A DNA stretch of 33,453 bases from NCBI GenBank assembly GCA_905182775.1, contig CAJJCU010000156.1, positions 1 to 33,453 on the forward strand, read 5' to 3'. Under the pieces are notes generated by a model. It did not search any database. It was not told the DNA's origin and saw nothing but the letters and a program-made list of their open reading frames with translations. The translations under genes and the position numbers were made by a program. Below, piece after piece: positions 14,900 to 23,256 of this stretch. This stretch comes from an uncultured Flavobacteriales bacterium (GTDB lineage Bacteria > Bacteroidota > Bacteroidia > Flavobacteriales_D > Crocinitomicaceae). Numbering within the stretch: the first letter of the stretch is position 1; every line of letters starts with the position of its first letter.

Positions 14900-15147
14900 T
14901 GTTGTGTTTGTTTGTAGGACAAAAGTGCCTTAAATAAAAGGATACACATGTTAAGGACCTAAATCAAAAGACAATCTAAAGAACCTTACACAGTATATGG
15001 TAAGTATAGACACTATGCGGGTTACATAAAAACACTTAGGTCAATTCTATTTGAATAAACAAATTATTTAATAGAGTCTTGTATCTTTGTCGAATCGTTT
15101 TAAATTTCCAGTGAAAAGCGAAAATAAAAAAGACAACATATTTCAAT
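14900..15147. other. Intergenic region ahead of the 1080-residue T9SS cargo gene
   Basis: A 248-bp AT-rich gap. I find no RNA gene, coding ORF or convincing hairpin in it. It holds the -7 candidates for both flanking genes. Confidence 0.6.
15082..15089 (+). promoter_or_regulatory. Candidate -7 element (TATCTTTG) for the 1080-residue protein
   Basis: An exact TAnnTTTG match 58 bases before the ATG at 15148. The nearest TTG (15051-15053) is 28 bases upstream, longer than the usual spacing, so the -33 element is not convincing. Confidence 0.45.
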
Positions 15148-18100
15148 ATGACAAAGTTTTCCAAAATAGTTTTTTTCCTATTTCTTTCGTTCAAATCATT
15201 TGCTTGTGATGACTCTTCTTTTAGTTTACTCAACCAAACTAACAACGGAGACGGTACTTATACCTATGAAATAGAATTATGCAACCAAATGTTGGGCCTT
15301 GAGGGTATCCCTGATGGTTTTGAACTGGCCTTTTCCGGAGGTACATTTACCAATGTCATAGGCTTTAATCCAAGTTCTTTATTCACCTCTGGATCCGATG
15401 AATATATTGGGTCAATCGAGGGCGTGGGTACCTCAGTCCTTTGGGAACTTCAAACTATATTTCCAATCCATAATTCGAACTTATTCTGTAACACAATCAC
15501 AATCACTACGCAAGGAGAACCCACTACGATTGATGTAGATTACCATCAAGGATATCCGGGTTGTACAGATCAATTTACGTTTCCATCCATACAATGCGAG
15601 ATCGAATTAATTGCAGGGAATCAAACTCCTTGTGACCCGAGTACAAACACATATACACAGGAGGTAATTGTCACTTATTCAAATGCCCCTACAACAGGTA
15701 CCTTAGACATAAACGGTCAATCTTTCCCAATTTCTTCTAGTCCTCAAACGATTACCTTGACTGGGTTAGTAGCCAATGGAAATATAGTAAATGTTGACGC
15801 TTCATTTTCAGTAGAACAGACATGTAGTATTACCAGTAATGGTTTATTCACAGCCCCAGTAGCCTGTACTTGTGGCGCATCCACGGGGGACATTACGATC
15901 ACAGGAGGAACCTTAGTGGGTACAAATGAATATGACCTAACGAATTGTGAGACCATCACGTTTACGGCTTCAAATGAGGATTTAAACGTAGGGGTTTTGA
16001 CCTATGGTTGGGCAGTATTTAACTGTGAGCCTAATTTACCATTTACAGCAGGTGAGATTTTAGACTTCAACAACAACCCATGTTATTTGGGTTCTGATTA
16101 TGGACTAACGACAAATGACATAGATGCTGGAGGGATTTCTGGAACGATTTCAGGAGGGTATAACGCTTTATGGATTGTTCCTTACACCAGTGATGTAGCA
16201 AACTCCTTAGACGCGAACGGAGACGCTTGTTATGACTTCGGAGCACCTATACAAATCAATTACCTACCACCATCGTGCGGGACTTGTGATGATCCAACAT
16301 GCGCAGTAGGGAGTGTAAATACTTTTGAGGACAGAACCTATCTCTTGTGCAACAACCCATGTGCCGATTTAAATGATTTGACCTATATAACCTACCACAC
16401 AGTTACAACGGATGGATTTGGAAATATCGGGGTTGTACAACAACTTAACTTTAGCCAATCGTTTTGCACAGAGCTCACTAGATCTGCTGTCTTACGAGAT
16501 GCAGCTAATTCATGCGGCGGACCAGATATTGCACCAAGCATATTAAATGCAAATGGTGTTGGAAGTGGTTTCAACCCGGAATGGTTCGGTTTAATACCGA
16601 GTACAAACTACACCTTAATCGTCACTACAGTAATAGGATCAGATTGTAATTATGATTTTGGATGTATTGACTTTTATGGCATACCAGGATGCGCAGCAAA
16701 TATCGGAAATACAACTATTGAAACTTCAAATGTCACAAATAATGACTTTATACTTTGCTTTAATGAATCCATTGATTTATCAACGACGGGATATACCCTT
16801 CCTACAGGTGGGCCAAACGAAAACATAGGCTATGCGCTCTATACATGTGAACCCACAACTAATAATCCTGCAACAGACCCTTGCTTTACAGGCCAATACG
16901 TAATCGGTGCTGAAGCCAGCAGTATCAATGACGGCACCTTTGCACCTGCATTGACAGCAACGAATCAAACGATTTGGTTGACTCCTATAACAATGGATAT
17001 GGCCGTGTCACCTATATTTAATCATGATGCAGATGCAGATGGGTGCTACACCATGGGGACTCCTATTCAAATCACTTATCTAAACCCTATACAAACCTCG
17101 GATGTCATAGATTGCAGCAATGAATCGGTTACTGTCACCATTAATGGTGGATACCCTGAGTTTTTTACTGGTAATTATAATTTAACAAATACAGGAAACG
17201 GCATCTTAAACACGTCGACTTTGGCAGCAAGCGGTGGTACGGTAATTATATCAGGACTAACAAACGGAGATTCATATTCTTTTACAATTGAAGATGATAA
17301 TGATTGCCCTCAGACCTTTTCAGGGAACTTTATTTGCGTTGAATGTGAGATTACAGATTTATCAGCAGTTGTTTTAACATGTGACCCCATAGACAACACC
17401 TACAGTGCAGATATTACCGTCACTTATTTCAACCCTGCTTTAAGCGGTACATTAGACATATACGCTCCTGCCGTACAATCTTTTGCGATCACATCCAGCC
17501 AACAAACTGTTTCACTTACAGGCCTCATTGCCGATGGGCAGACCGTAGATATTTCGGCACAATTTAGCGATGACGCCTCTTGCACCTATTCAGAGCTTGC
17601 GCTATTTACAGCTCCATCAGTGCCGGATCTAATAATTACAGACCCGGAAGCAGTATGTACTCCCGAGAGCATTGATCTTTTAGCACCAGAGCTTACCGCA
17701 GGAAGTACAGGTGGCGTTTCACTGACTTATTGGACGGACGCATCACTATCAATACCTCTTACGAATCAAGAAGCTGTCACTGTTTCGGGAACCTACTTTA
17801 TTCAAAGCGAAAGCGCATTAGGTTGTATTGCTTTTGAAGCAGTGAATGTACTGATCAATCAAATACCAAATCCTCCCTCTGTATCTGAGGATCAACTTTA
17901 TTGTAACAATGAAGAAATTCTTGCCCTAGAAGCTCAGGGAAGTGCAGGAAGCTACACCTGGTATTCAGATGAAAACCTCACTCAAGTTATTGGGAATGCG
18001 GCACAGTATCTTCCAGAAAATACAATAGGTACTTCAAACTATTACGTTACTGCCACAGAAAACAATTGCGAAAGCCAATCTGTACAAGTTGTAATTGAGA

Positions 18101-18390
18101 TTGAAGAATGTAACATCATTATCCCTACTGCATTTACACCTGATGGAGATTTTGCAAATGACAAATGGAACATAGAAAATATTGACCTCATATATCCAGA
18201 GAATGTTGTGAGCATCTATAATCGATGGGGAAACAAAATCTATGAATCTCAGCCAGGAAGCTATAACTCGAATCAATGGGATGGGCGCTATAAAGGGGAA
18301 ACACTTCCCGTTGCTACTTACTATTATATCATTGAATACAATGATCAATTCACAGAAGCTACCCAAGGTATCGTTAGTCTATTAAAATAA
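15148..18390 (+). CDS. Large secreted repeat protein with T9SS type B (CHU_C) C-terminal domain
   Basis: A 1080-residue protein with a short signal peptide (MTKFSKIVFFLFLSFKSFAC, cleaved around residue 19-20) and many Cys residues. The last ~92 residues (989-1080) are the gliding-motility-associated CHU_C domain: IIPTAFTPDGDFANDKWNI, VVSIYNRWGNKIYES, QWDGRYKGETLPVATYYYII, GIVSLLK. This is the type B sorting signal that sends cargo through the type IX secretion system, to the surface or medium. The body is built of duplicated modules: A (150-240 and 733-823) and B (264-374 and 537-646), plus Ig-like stretches near 824-988. No enzyme motif was found, so an adhesive or structural role is a guess. 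The outer-membrane secretion genes are not in the window. Confidence 0.87.
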   Translation: MTKFSKIVFFLFLSFKSFACDDSSFSLLNQTNNGDGTYTYEIELCNQMLGLEGIPDGFELAFSGGTFTNVIGFNPSSLFTSGSDEYIGSIEGVGTSVLWELQTIFPIHNSNLFCNTITITTQGEPTTIDVDYHQGYPGCTDQFTFPSIQCEIELIAGNQTPCDPSTNTYTQEVIVTYSNAPTTGTLDINGQSFPISSSPQTITLTGLVANGNIVNVDASFSVEQTCSITSNGLFTAPVACTCGASTGDITITGGTLVGTNEYDLTNCETITFTASNEDLNVGVLTYGWAVFNCEPNLPFTAGEILDFNNNPCYLGSDYGLTTNDIDAGGISGTISGGYNALWIVPYTSDVANSLDANGDACYDFGAPIQINYLPPSCGTCDDPTCAVGSVNTFEDRTYLLCNNPCADLNDLTYITYHTVTTDGFGNIGVVQQLNFSQSFCTELTRSAVLRDAANSCGGPDIAPSILNANGVGSGFNPEWFGLIPSTNYTLIVTTVIGSDCNYDFGCIDFYGIPGCAANIGNTTIETSNVTNNDFILCFNESIDLSTTGYTLPTGGPNENIGYALYTCEPTTNNPATDPCFTGQYVIGAEASSINDGTFAPALTATNQTIWLTPITMDMAVSPIFNHDADADGCYTMGTPIQITYLNPIQTSDVIDCSNESVTVTINGGYPEFFTGNYNLTNTGNGILNTSTLAASGGTVIISGLTNGDSYSFTIEDDNDCPQTFSGNFICVECEITDLSAVVLTCDPIDNTYSADITVTYFNPALSGTLDIYAPAVQSFAITSSQQTVSLTGLIADGQTVDISAQFSDDASCTYSELALFTAPSVPDLIITDPEAVCTPESIDLLAPELTAGSTGGVSLTYWTDASLSIPLTNQEAVTVSGTYFIQSESALGCIAFEAVNVLINQIPNPPSVSEDQLYCNNEEILALEAQGSAGSYTWYSDENLTQVIGNAAQYLPENTIGTSNYYVTATENNCESQSVQVVIEIEECNIIIPTAFTPDGDFANDKWNIENIDLIYPENVVSIYNRWGNKIYESQPGSYNSNQWDGRYKGETLPVATYYYIIEYNDQFTEATQGIVSLLK
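15595..15867 (+). repeat. Protein module A, copy 1 (residues 150-240)
   Basis: Cys-bounded module containing the series PCDPSTNTY, TGTLDINGQSF, PITLTGLVANG-like strands and a final LFTAPV. Copy 2 is at 17344-17616 and shares the same order of motifs. The similarity is visible at the protein level and is moderate, so it is an old duplication. Confidence 0.7.
15937..16269 (+). repeat. Protein module B, copy 1 (residues 264-374)
   Basis: Module with LTNCETITF, a short run of Tyr and Ala, CEPN, NPCYLG, ALWIVPYTSD, DANGDACYDFGAPIQINYL. The closing element GDACYDFGAPIQINYL recurs as ADGCYTMGTPIQITYL in copy 2 at 16756-17085. Confidence 0.72.
16756..17085 (+). repeat. Protein module B, copy 2 (residues 537-646)
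   Basis: Shows CFNESIDLS, GYALYTCEPTT, DPCFTGQYVIGAEASSI, IWLTPITMD and DADADGCYTMGTPIQITYL in the same order as copy 1, with clear divergence between them. Confidence 0.72.
17344..17616 (+). repeat. Protein module A, copy 2 (residues 733-823)
   Basis: Cys-bounded copy with TCDPIDNTY, SGTLDIYAPAVQSF, TVSLTGLIADGQTVDISAQF and ALFTAPS, matching copy 1 in motif order. Confidence 0.7.
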
Positions 18391-18392
18391 GA

Positions 18393-18414
18393 AAAGCCCT
18401 CAATTGAGGGCTTT
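18393..18414. terminator. Bidirectional hairpin terminator
   Basis: A perfect inverted repeat: arm AAAGCCCTCAA (18393-18403) followed directly by its complement TTGAGGGCTTT (18404-18414), with no mismatch. It lies two bases after the 15148-18390 stop and 28 bases before the stop of the minus-strand subtilase. Its A-run on one side and T-run on the other allow termination in both directions, and it separates two convergent genes. Confidence 0.88.
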
Positions 18415-18442
18415 ACATTTTGAAACTTAAACATTAAAGCAT

Positions 18443-20809
18443 TTATCTTACAACGAGCTTTTTAGTTGCCACATAACTGTTGTTCTCAGAAAGATTGATA
18501 AAATAGATTCCTGAAGTTAGAGCTTTCGTTGTATAGGTATTCTTCATCGCTACATCTACCTCTTGGACTATTTGACCATTTGAATTGAGAATAGCAATCG
18601 TATTTATTGCGTCATTATCCCATGAGATTTGAGCGTAGTCAGCAGTCGGATTTGGATAAACACCAACTTGCATGGACTCTACTTCTGAAATACCTGAGGT
18701 ATTTAAATTCTCAATAGTTGTGCTGGCTTCCTTTATACAACCATTCGCATCCATAACGGTGACTTCATAAAAACCACTGGAAACACCATATAAATCCTCA
18801 GAGAAATCACCTGTATTCCATGTATAAGAATAAGGAGCAATTCCACCTTCTACAGTCAAATCTAAATCCGATACAGGAGCATAAATCAATGGCTCCACAA
18901 CTTCGAGATGCGTTTCAACATCAGCAGGCTGTACCACCTCATAAGAAGCTAAGGATTCACACCCATTACCGTCCGTTATTTTTACCCGATATGTGCCAGG
19001 TGCAAGATCAAAAATATCCTCAGTTGTCATATCATTACTCCATAAGTAAGAGTAATTAGGAGTTCCATCAAGGATCGTAAGGTCTATTGCACCATTCGAA
19101 ACACCATTACAGGTTACATGCTGAATAGCGCTCTCGAATACCAAAGCCGTAACATCATCAATGGTAAAAGTAGAATCTTTTAAACAGCCCATAGCATCTG
19201 AAACTGTTACGGTATATTCACCACTTTGTAGATTTGAAAGACTAAAATCTGTGGCTCCATTTGACCAGGAAGCAGCATAAGGAGCAACGCCCCCAAGAAC
19301 ACCCATCTCTAATTGCATTCCAACATCTCCACAAGAAAAATCTTGAACTGCACCAACCAATTCTAATGGCGTAATCGCCTCAACAGTAAAGGTAGAATCT
19401 GTAGAGCAACCCATAGCATCTGTAACGGTAACGCTATACGCACCGCTCTGAAGGCTTGAAAGACTGAGACCAGAATAACCATTTGACCAAGCGGCAGTAT
19501 AGGGAGCAACCCCTCCATTGATATTCATATCCAACTGCACACTAGCTTCTTCACAAGAAAAAGATACCAATGCTGATAATTGCATTTCATTGAAATTAAC
19601 TGACATGGCTAAAGCAGCTCCAGCATCTAATCGCCCCGCACCAATTAAACCTGCATAGTCCGGATTAATATCATCTATAAATGCAGATGAGTTTTTCAAT
19701 ATATATTCTATGTTTTCATTTGTAAGGCAAGGGTTAGCTGCAAGCATAAGACCAACAGTCCCAGTCACATAAGGGGTCGCATAAGAAGTACCTGTCCCCA
19801 GAACAGTCCAACCTTGAGCAGGGCTAATACTTACATAATAACCAGGAGCGCTTAAATCAACCATCTCATTATGTTGGTGTGTAGATGAGGCATTACCAAT
19901 GATTCGCTCATGGTTGTCCTGAGCTCCTATGCTTGTGACTGAAAAAACATGCTCATAAGCTGCTGGATATACTAAATTGTCCGGACCACCACATGTTGAT
20001 CCATTCCCAGAAGCCGCAACAATGAAGGTTCCATTGTCATAAACCTCTTCAATGATCACCTGAACATAAGGATTGAAATCACAACCAGAGGTCCAGCTAA
20101 GATTAATTACCTTATGTCCCGCATAAGAAGCTAAAAGAACTTCGTCGTAATTCATCTGATAAAATGCAATAGAACTATTAAAACCGATATGGCTCGATAT
20201 TATGTCATTATCGGTATTCCCTGCAGCAACTATTGAAACTGCTGTACCATGCGTAGATGAAGTCTCGTTACTCCCATCAAAATGAACTACTTTACCAAGA
20301 AGTTCAGAGTGATTCGTGTCAATGTTTTGATCTGAGATCGCTATAACGACCGATGAACTTCCTATCGAATAATCCCAAGCGGATTCAGCATTTATCAAAT
20401 TAATTGCATAATCTACTGCAATCCCCTGATGATCATTTGGTGTCTCCAAGGTGTTATATATTGGAGCATATACAATACCACTCAATGCGGCAACCTTATT
20501 GGTTAATGCGGCAAGAAGCTCTGACGGATTAACAGAAGAAGATGCTATTTCATATACATTACTTAGAGAAGGTGTCTTTGACGAAGGAACAGCTTTAAAA
20601 ACTTTCGTTATTCCCAATTCGGAAATCATAGAATTAAATGAAGCGTCATTTGAAATTAAATCACCTCGATTATTCAAAAATGGAACATCACTTGAATTCA
20701 GAATCGTCGCCCATACTTTTGCTTCATCTTGCGCGATAACAGCAAAGAATGAAAGACAACAAAAGGTAAAAAGTAAAAAGGTAGTCTTAACTGCGTCTAA
20801 TATTTTCAT
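18443..20809 (-). CDS. S8 subtilisin-like peptidase with SprB-like repeats and T9SS type A domain
   Basis: I start the gene at ATG 20807-20809, 11 codons inside the longest frame, because MKILDAVKTTFLLFTFCCLSFFAVIA is then an ordinary signal peptide (residues 1-26). The frame has 788 residues. The subtilase triad is D160 (VIAISDQNID), H187 (SSTHGTAVS) and S342 (GTGTSYATPYVTG), with Asn 269 (AASGN) as the oxyanion residue. After it come four repeats of about 70 residues (410-701), rich in GGVAPY, WSNG, VTVTDAMGC and Ser/Thr, like SprB modules. The last ~78 residues carry the type A sorting domain, opening with VGVYPNPTADYAQISW and ending KKLVVR. It therefore should be secreted by T9SS and anchored or released. 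Substrate is unknown. Confidence 0.9.
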   Translation of the reverse strand: MKILDAVKTTFLLFTFCCLSFFAVIAQDEAKVWATILNSSDVPFLNNRGDLISNDASFNSMISELGITKVFKAVPSSKTPSLSNVYEIASSSVNPSELLAALTNKVAALSGIVYAPIYNTLETPNDHQGIAVDYAINLINAESAWDYSIGSSSVVIAISDQNIDTNHSELLGKVVHFDGSNETSSTHGTAVSIVAAGNTDNDIISSHIGFNSSIAFYQMNYDEVLLASYAGHKVINLSWTSGCDFNPYVQVIIEEVYDNGTFIVAASGNGSTCGGPDNLVYPAAYEHVFSVTSIGAQDNHERIIGNASSTHQHNEMVDLSAPGYYVSISPAQGWTVLGTGTSYATPYVTGTVGLMLAANPCLTNENIEYILKNSSAFIDDINPDYAGLIGAGRLDAGAALAMSVNFNEMQLSALVSFSCEEASVQLDMNINGGVAPYTAAWSNGYSGLSLSSLQSGAYSVTVTDAMGCSTDSTFTVEAITPLELVGAVQDFSCGDVGMQLEMGVLGGVAPYAASWSNGATDFSLSNLQSGEYTVTVSDAMGCLKDSTFTIDDVTALVFESAIQHVTCNGVSNGAIDLTILDGTPNYSYLWSNDMTTEDIFDLAPGTYRVKITDGNGCESLASYEVVQPADVETHLEVVEPLIYAPVSDLDLTVEGGIAPYSYTWNTGDFSEDLYGVSSGFYEVTVMDANGCIKEASTTIENLNTSGISEVESMQVGVYPNPTADYAQISWDNDAINTIAILNSNGQIVQEVDVAMKNTYTTKALTSGIYFINLSENNSYVATKKLVVR
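18707..19582 (-). repeat. Four SprB-like repeats in the subtilase (minus strand)
   Basis: Four tandem modules of about 65-75 residues, in order from the N-terminal side. Shared elements are a Cys after FSC or TCNG, the GG-x-APY turn, W(S/N)(N/T)G, a VTVTD-type strand and a closing GC. Copies 1 and 2 are most alike (AMGCSTDSTFTVE against AMGCLKDSTFTID), which suggests a recent duplication. The third and fourth diverge more. Confidence 0.75.
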
Positions 20810-20974
20810 GTCCGAGTTTTTAATAGTTGAGTCAAACCTCATCCTATTTCAAGGGACTACAAAAGAATTTTATCGTTCAGGGGTTAAAATACAAAAGGCT
20901 ACGAACAAGAACATACGTAATGTTAACGCGTCTAGTAAGTGATACTACGCAGAGACAAAAATAAGAGCAATGGT

Positions 20975-22051
20975 TTACTTTTGAGAAAATCTAAATAAAA
21001 TCAGAGCCAAACAAGCAAAGAATAGATTAGGAATCCAGACAGATAGCAAAGGAGGAAATCCCACCTTTAAGGAAGCTACCGTTAACATTTTCATGGAAAA
21101 TATATATACAAAAACGATTCCTAAACCTATGGCAATATTGACACCTATGCCACCTCTTCGCTTTTGTGAAGCAACAGAAACACCTATTAAGGTTAAAATA
21201 TAAGCGGCAAATGGATAAGAAGTCCTCTGGTGAAGCTCGATTTGATATAAAGGTACCAAAGAAGAACCTTTCGCTTGTTCTCTACCTATAAACGCATTGA
21301 GCTCGGAATAGCTCATCGTCTCTGCTGTATTCTCCCTTTGCGCCATATCAGATATGCTAAAATCAAAGGTAGTATCTAATGTTTTTATATGCCGAATTGC
21401 GATAGAATCCTTAAAAAAACGTTTTTCATACAAATCATTCAGTACCCACTTCTTGGAGTTCGGCTCATTTAAGGCGTAACGCGATTTCACGAAATAGATA
21501 GGCTTCATGTCCGGTGACCATTTTTGAAAAGTAAAATCATTCACACGACCATCAGAATTGGTAAAGTTCGAAAAGTACACGGAAACATTTTCAGGGAATT
21601 CAGCATGATAATCCCGAACAACCATAACATCTCTATAGTACTTTTCCTCAAATGCTAGACGTACTTTGTTGGCTCTAGGAACCATAAAATGATTGATCAT
21701 CAATGAAAACAGCATTAAAATACTAGCTGCTATAAAATATGGCCTAAGATACCTTGTCATTGGCTTTCCACTGAACCATATAGGTATGATCTCGGTGTCT
21801 TTAGCCATAATCGTTGTAAACCAAATGACAGATAGAAACACAATCATAGATGTAAACATGTTTCCGTAAAGAATAAGGAAGTTGACATAATAATCAAAAA
21901 CAATTGCCTTAAGCGGTGCCTTATTCGAAATGAACTCCCCAAGCTTTTCTGAAACATCAAAAACAATAGCAAACATCATAATCACGCCCAACATAAAAAA
22001 GAATGTTGAAAGGAATTTCTTTATGATATATCTATCAATGATCGACAACAT
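20975..22051 (-). CDS. LptF/LptG family permease (lipopolysaccharide export)
   Basis: A 358-residue inner-membrane protein with hydrophobic segments around 12-34, 52-75 and 100-122, then a long soluble beta-rich domain (about 125-275), then three more segments (about 282-300, 310-330 and 336-354). This is the architecture of LptF/LptG, which with LptB form the transporter that takes LPS from the inner membrane to the periplasmic bridge. MLSIIDRYIIKKFLSTF at the start and SVASQKRRGGIGVNIAIGLG in the C-terminal half are recognisable. Whether it is LptF or LptG cannot be told; as a second family member is not in the window I leave the symbol blank. Its start overlaps the tgt stop by one base, a pairing I know from Bacteroidetes. 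Confidence 0.88.
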   Translation of the reverse strand: MLSIIDRYIIKKFLSTFFFMLGVIMMFAIVFDVSEKLGEFISNKAPLKAIVFDYYVNFLILYGNMFTSMIVFLSVIWFTTIMAKDTEIIPIWFSGKPMTRYLRPYFIAASILMLFSLMINHFMVPRANKVRLAFEEKYYRDVMVVRDYHAEFPENVSVYFSNFTNSDGRVNDFTFQKWSPDMKPIYFVKSRYALNEPNSKKWVLNDLYEKRFFKDSIAIRHIKTLDTTFDFSISDMAQRENTAETMSYSELNAFIGREQAKGSSLVPLYQIELHQRTSYPFAAYILTLIGVSVASQKRRGGIGVNIAIGLGIVFVYIFSMKMLTVASLKVGFPPLLSVWIPNLFFACLALILFRFSQK

Positions 22052-23181
22052 TATAGACGAATATTCATTTGTTTTACCATTTTATTTTTCCATTCCGTAA
22101 AGCTTCCATCTATAATTCTTGCCCTTGCTTCTTTCATTAATCTAAGATAAAATGATAAATTATGAATCGTAGCAATTTGCATCCCCAGAAATTCTCCTGA
22201 CTTCAGTAAATGACGCAAGTAAGCCTTAGAATAATGTTGATCAACATAACACGGACTACCTGCATCAATCGGAGAAAAATCAGTTGACCATTTTTTATTC
22301 TTTATGTTAATAGTACCATTTTCCGTAAACAAAAGACCATGACGTGCATTTCGAGAAGGCAATACACAATCGAACATATCAATACCCAAAGCGATGCATT
22401 CAAGTAAATTCCAAGGGGTCCCAATTCCCATTAAATACCGGGGCTTCTCTTTAGGTAAAATATCAGTCACCAACGCCGTCATTTCATACAAATCCTCTTC
22501 GGGCTCGCCAACAGATAAACCTCCAATCGCATTACCGATAGCGTCAAAAGAAGATATGACTTCCGCTGATTCTCGTCTTAGATCTTTATAGGTACTCCCT
22601 TGAACTATAGGAAACAAAGCTTGTTGATAACCATAAGCACAATGTGTTTTGTCCATCTGGTCAATACATCTCTTTAACCATCTATGTGTAAGCCCCATTG
22701 AATTCTTAGCATAGCCATAATCACAAGGATAAGGGGTGCATTCATCAAATGCCATAATAATATCAGCACCTATGCTTCTTTGGATATCAATTGCCCTTTC
22801 TGGGGTGAAATAATGATAACTCCCATCGATATGCGACTGGAATTTAACGCCCTCCTCATTAATTTTACGTGACCCGGACAAAGAGTAAACCTGGTAGCCG
22901 CCACTATCAGTTAAAATCGGCCTGTCCCAATTCATGAACTTATGCAATCCACCTGCACCTTCAATAATATCCATTCCTGGCCTTAAAAAAAGATGATAGG
23001 TATTCCCTAAAATGATTTCTGCCTGAATATCTTCCTTAAGTTCACGTTGATGAACCCCCTTTACAGTACCCGCTGTACCAACAGGCATAAAGATTGGTGT
23101 CTCAATCAAACCGTGGTCCGTTTGAAGCGTCCCTGCTCGTGCGGATGAGTTCTTGTCTGTGTGTATTATATCAAAGTGCAT
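22051..23181 (-). CDS. tgt: Queuine/preQ1 tRNA-ribosyltransferase (tRNA-guanine transglycosylase)
   Basis: A 376-residue enzyme that replaces guanine 34 by preQ1 in tRNAs with GUN anticodons. I start it at ATG 23179-23181; the longer frame adds nine codons that do not match the family. The TIM-barrel shows LGNTYHLFLRPGMDII (58-73), ILTDSGGYQVYSLS (89-102) with the general base D92, AFDECTPYPCDYGYA (144-158), GGLSVGEPEEDLYEM (220-234) and the nucleophile D271 in MFDCVLPSRNARHG. In the C-terminal zinc site only C311 and H340 of the four usual ligands remain (GSPCYVDQHYSKAYLRHL). It overlaps the LptFG-like gene by one base and is divergent from the glycosyltransferase. Confidence 0.94.
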   Translation of the reverse strand: MHFDIIHTDKNSSARAGTLQTDHGLIETPIFMPVGTAGTVKGVHQRELKEDIQAEIILGNTYHLFLRPGMDIIEGAGGLHKFMNWDRPILTDSGGYQVYSLSGSRKINEEGVKFQSHIDGSYHYFTPERAIDIQRSIGADIIMAFDECTPYPCDYGYAKNSMGLTHRWLKRCIDQMDKTHCAYGYQQALFPIVQGSTYKDLRRESAEVISSFDAIGNAIGGLSVGEPEEDLYEMTALVTDILPKEKPRYLMGIGTPWNLLECIALGIDMFDCVLPSRNARHGLLFTENGTINIKNKKWSTDFSPIDAGSPCYVDQHYSKAYLRHLLKSGEFLGMQIATIHNLSFYLRLMKEARARIIDGSFTEWKNKMVKQMNIRL

Positions 23182-23205
23182 AAAAATGTTAATAACAATA
23201 TCTGT

Positions 23206-23213
23206 CAAAGATA
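23206..23213 (-). promoter_or_regulatory. Candidate -7 element (TATCTTTG on the minus strand) for tgt-lptFG
   Basis: An exact TAnnTTTG match 24 bases upstream of the tgt ATG, in the 75-bp divergent gap. I found no well-spaced TTG. Confidence 0.5.
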
Positions 23214-23215
23214 CA

Positions 23216-23242
23216 TTGAAAACGTTTCATAGGTCATATTTG
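23216..23242 (+). promoter_or_regulatory. Candidate promoter for the glycosyltransferase gene (TTG - 16 bp - CATATTTG)
   Basis: TTG at 23216-23218 and CATATTTG at 23235-23242, one mismatch from TAnnTTTG, with 16 bases between them. The -7 element ends 14 bases before the ATG. It lies a few bases from the minus-strand -7 of tgt, so the divergent promoters sit nearly back to back. Confidence 0.35.
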
Positions 23243-23256
23243 TATAACCATAAAGC

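Noticed and set aside
18034-18366. A 110-codon minus-strand frame in the CHU_C domain region
   Set aside because: It is antisense to the conserved type B sorting domain and shows no independent signal.
20860-20894. TTCTTTTG with a distant TTG on the minus strand as the subtilase promoter
   Set aside because: It has one mismatch and a 24-base spacing, outside the usual range.
20451-20942. A 163-codon open frame on the plus strand across the subtilase signal peptide region
   Set aside because: It lies antisense to the N-terminal part of a well-supported secreted protease, has no family motif, and only its tail leaves the coding region.
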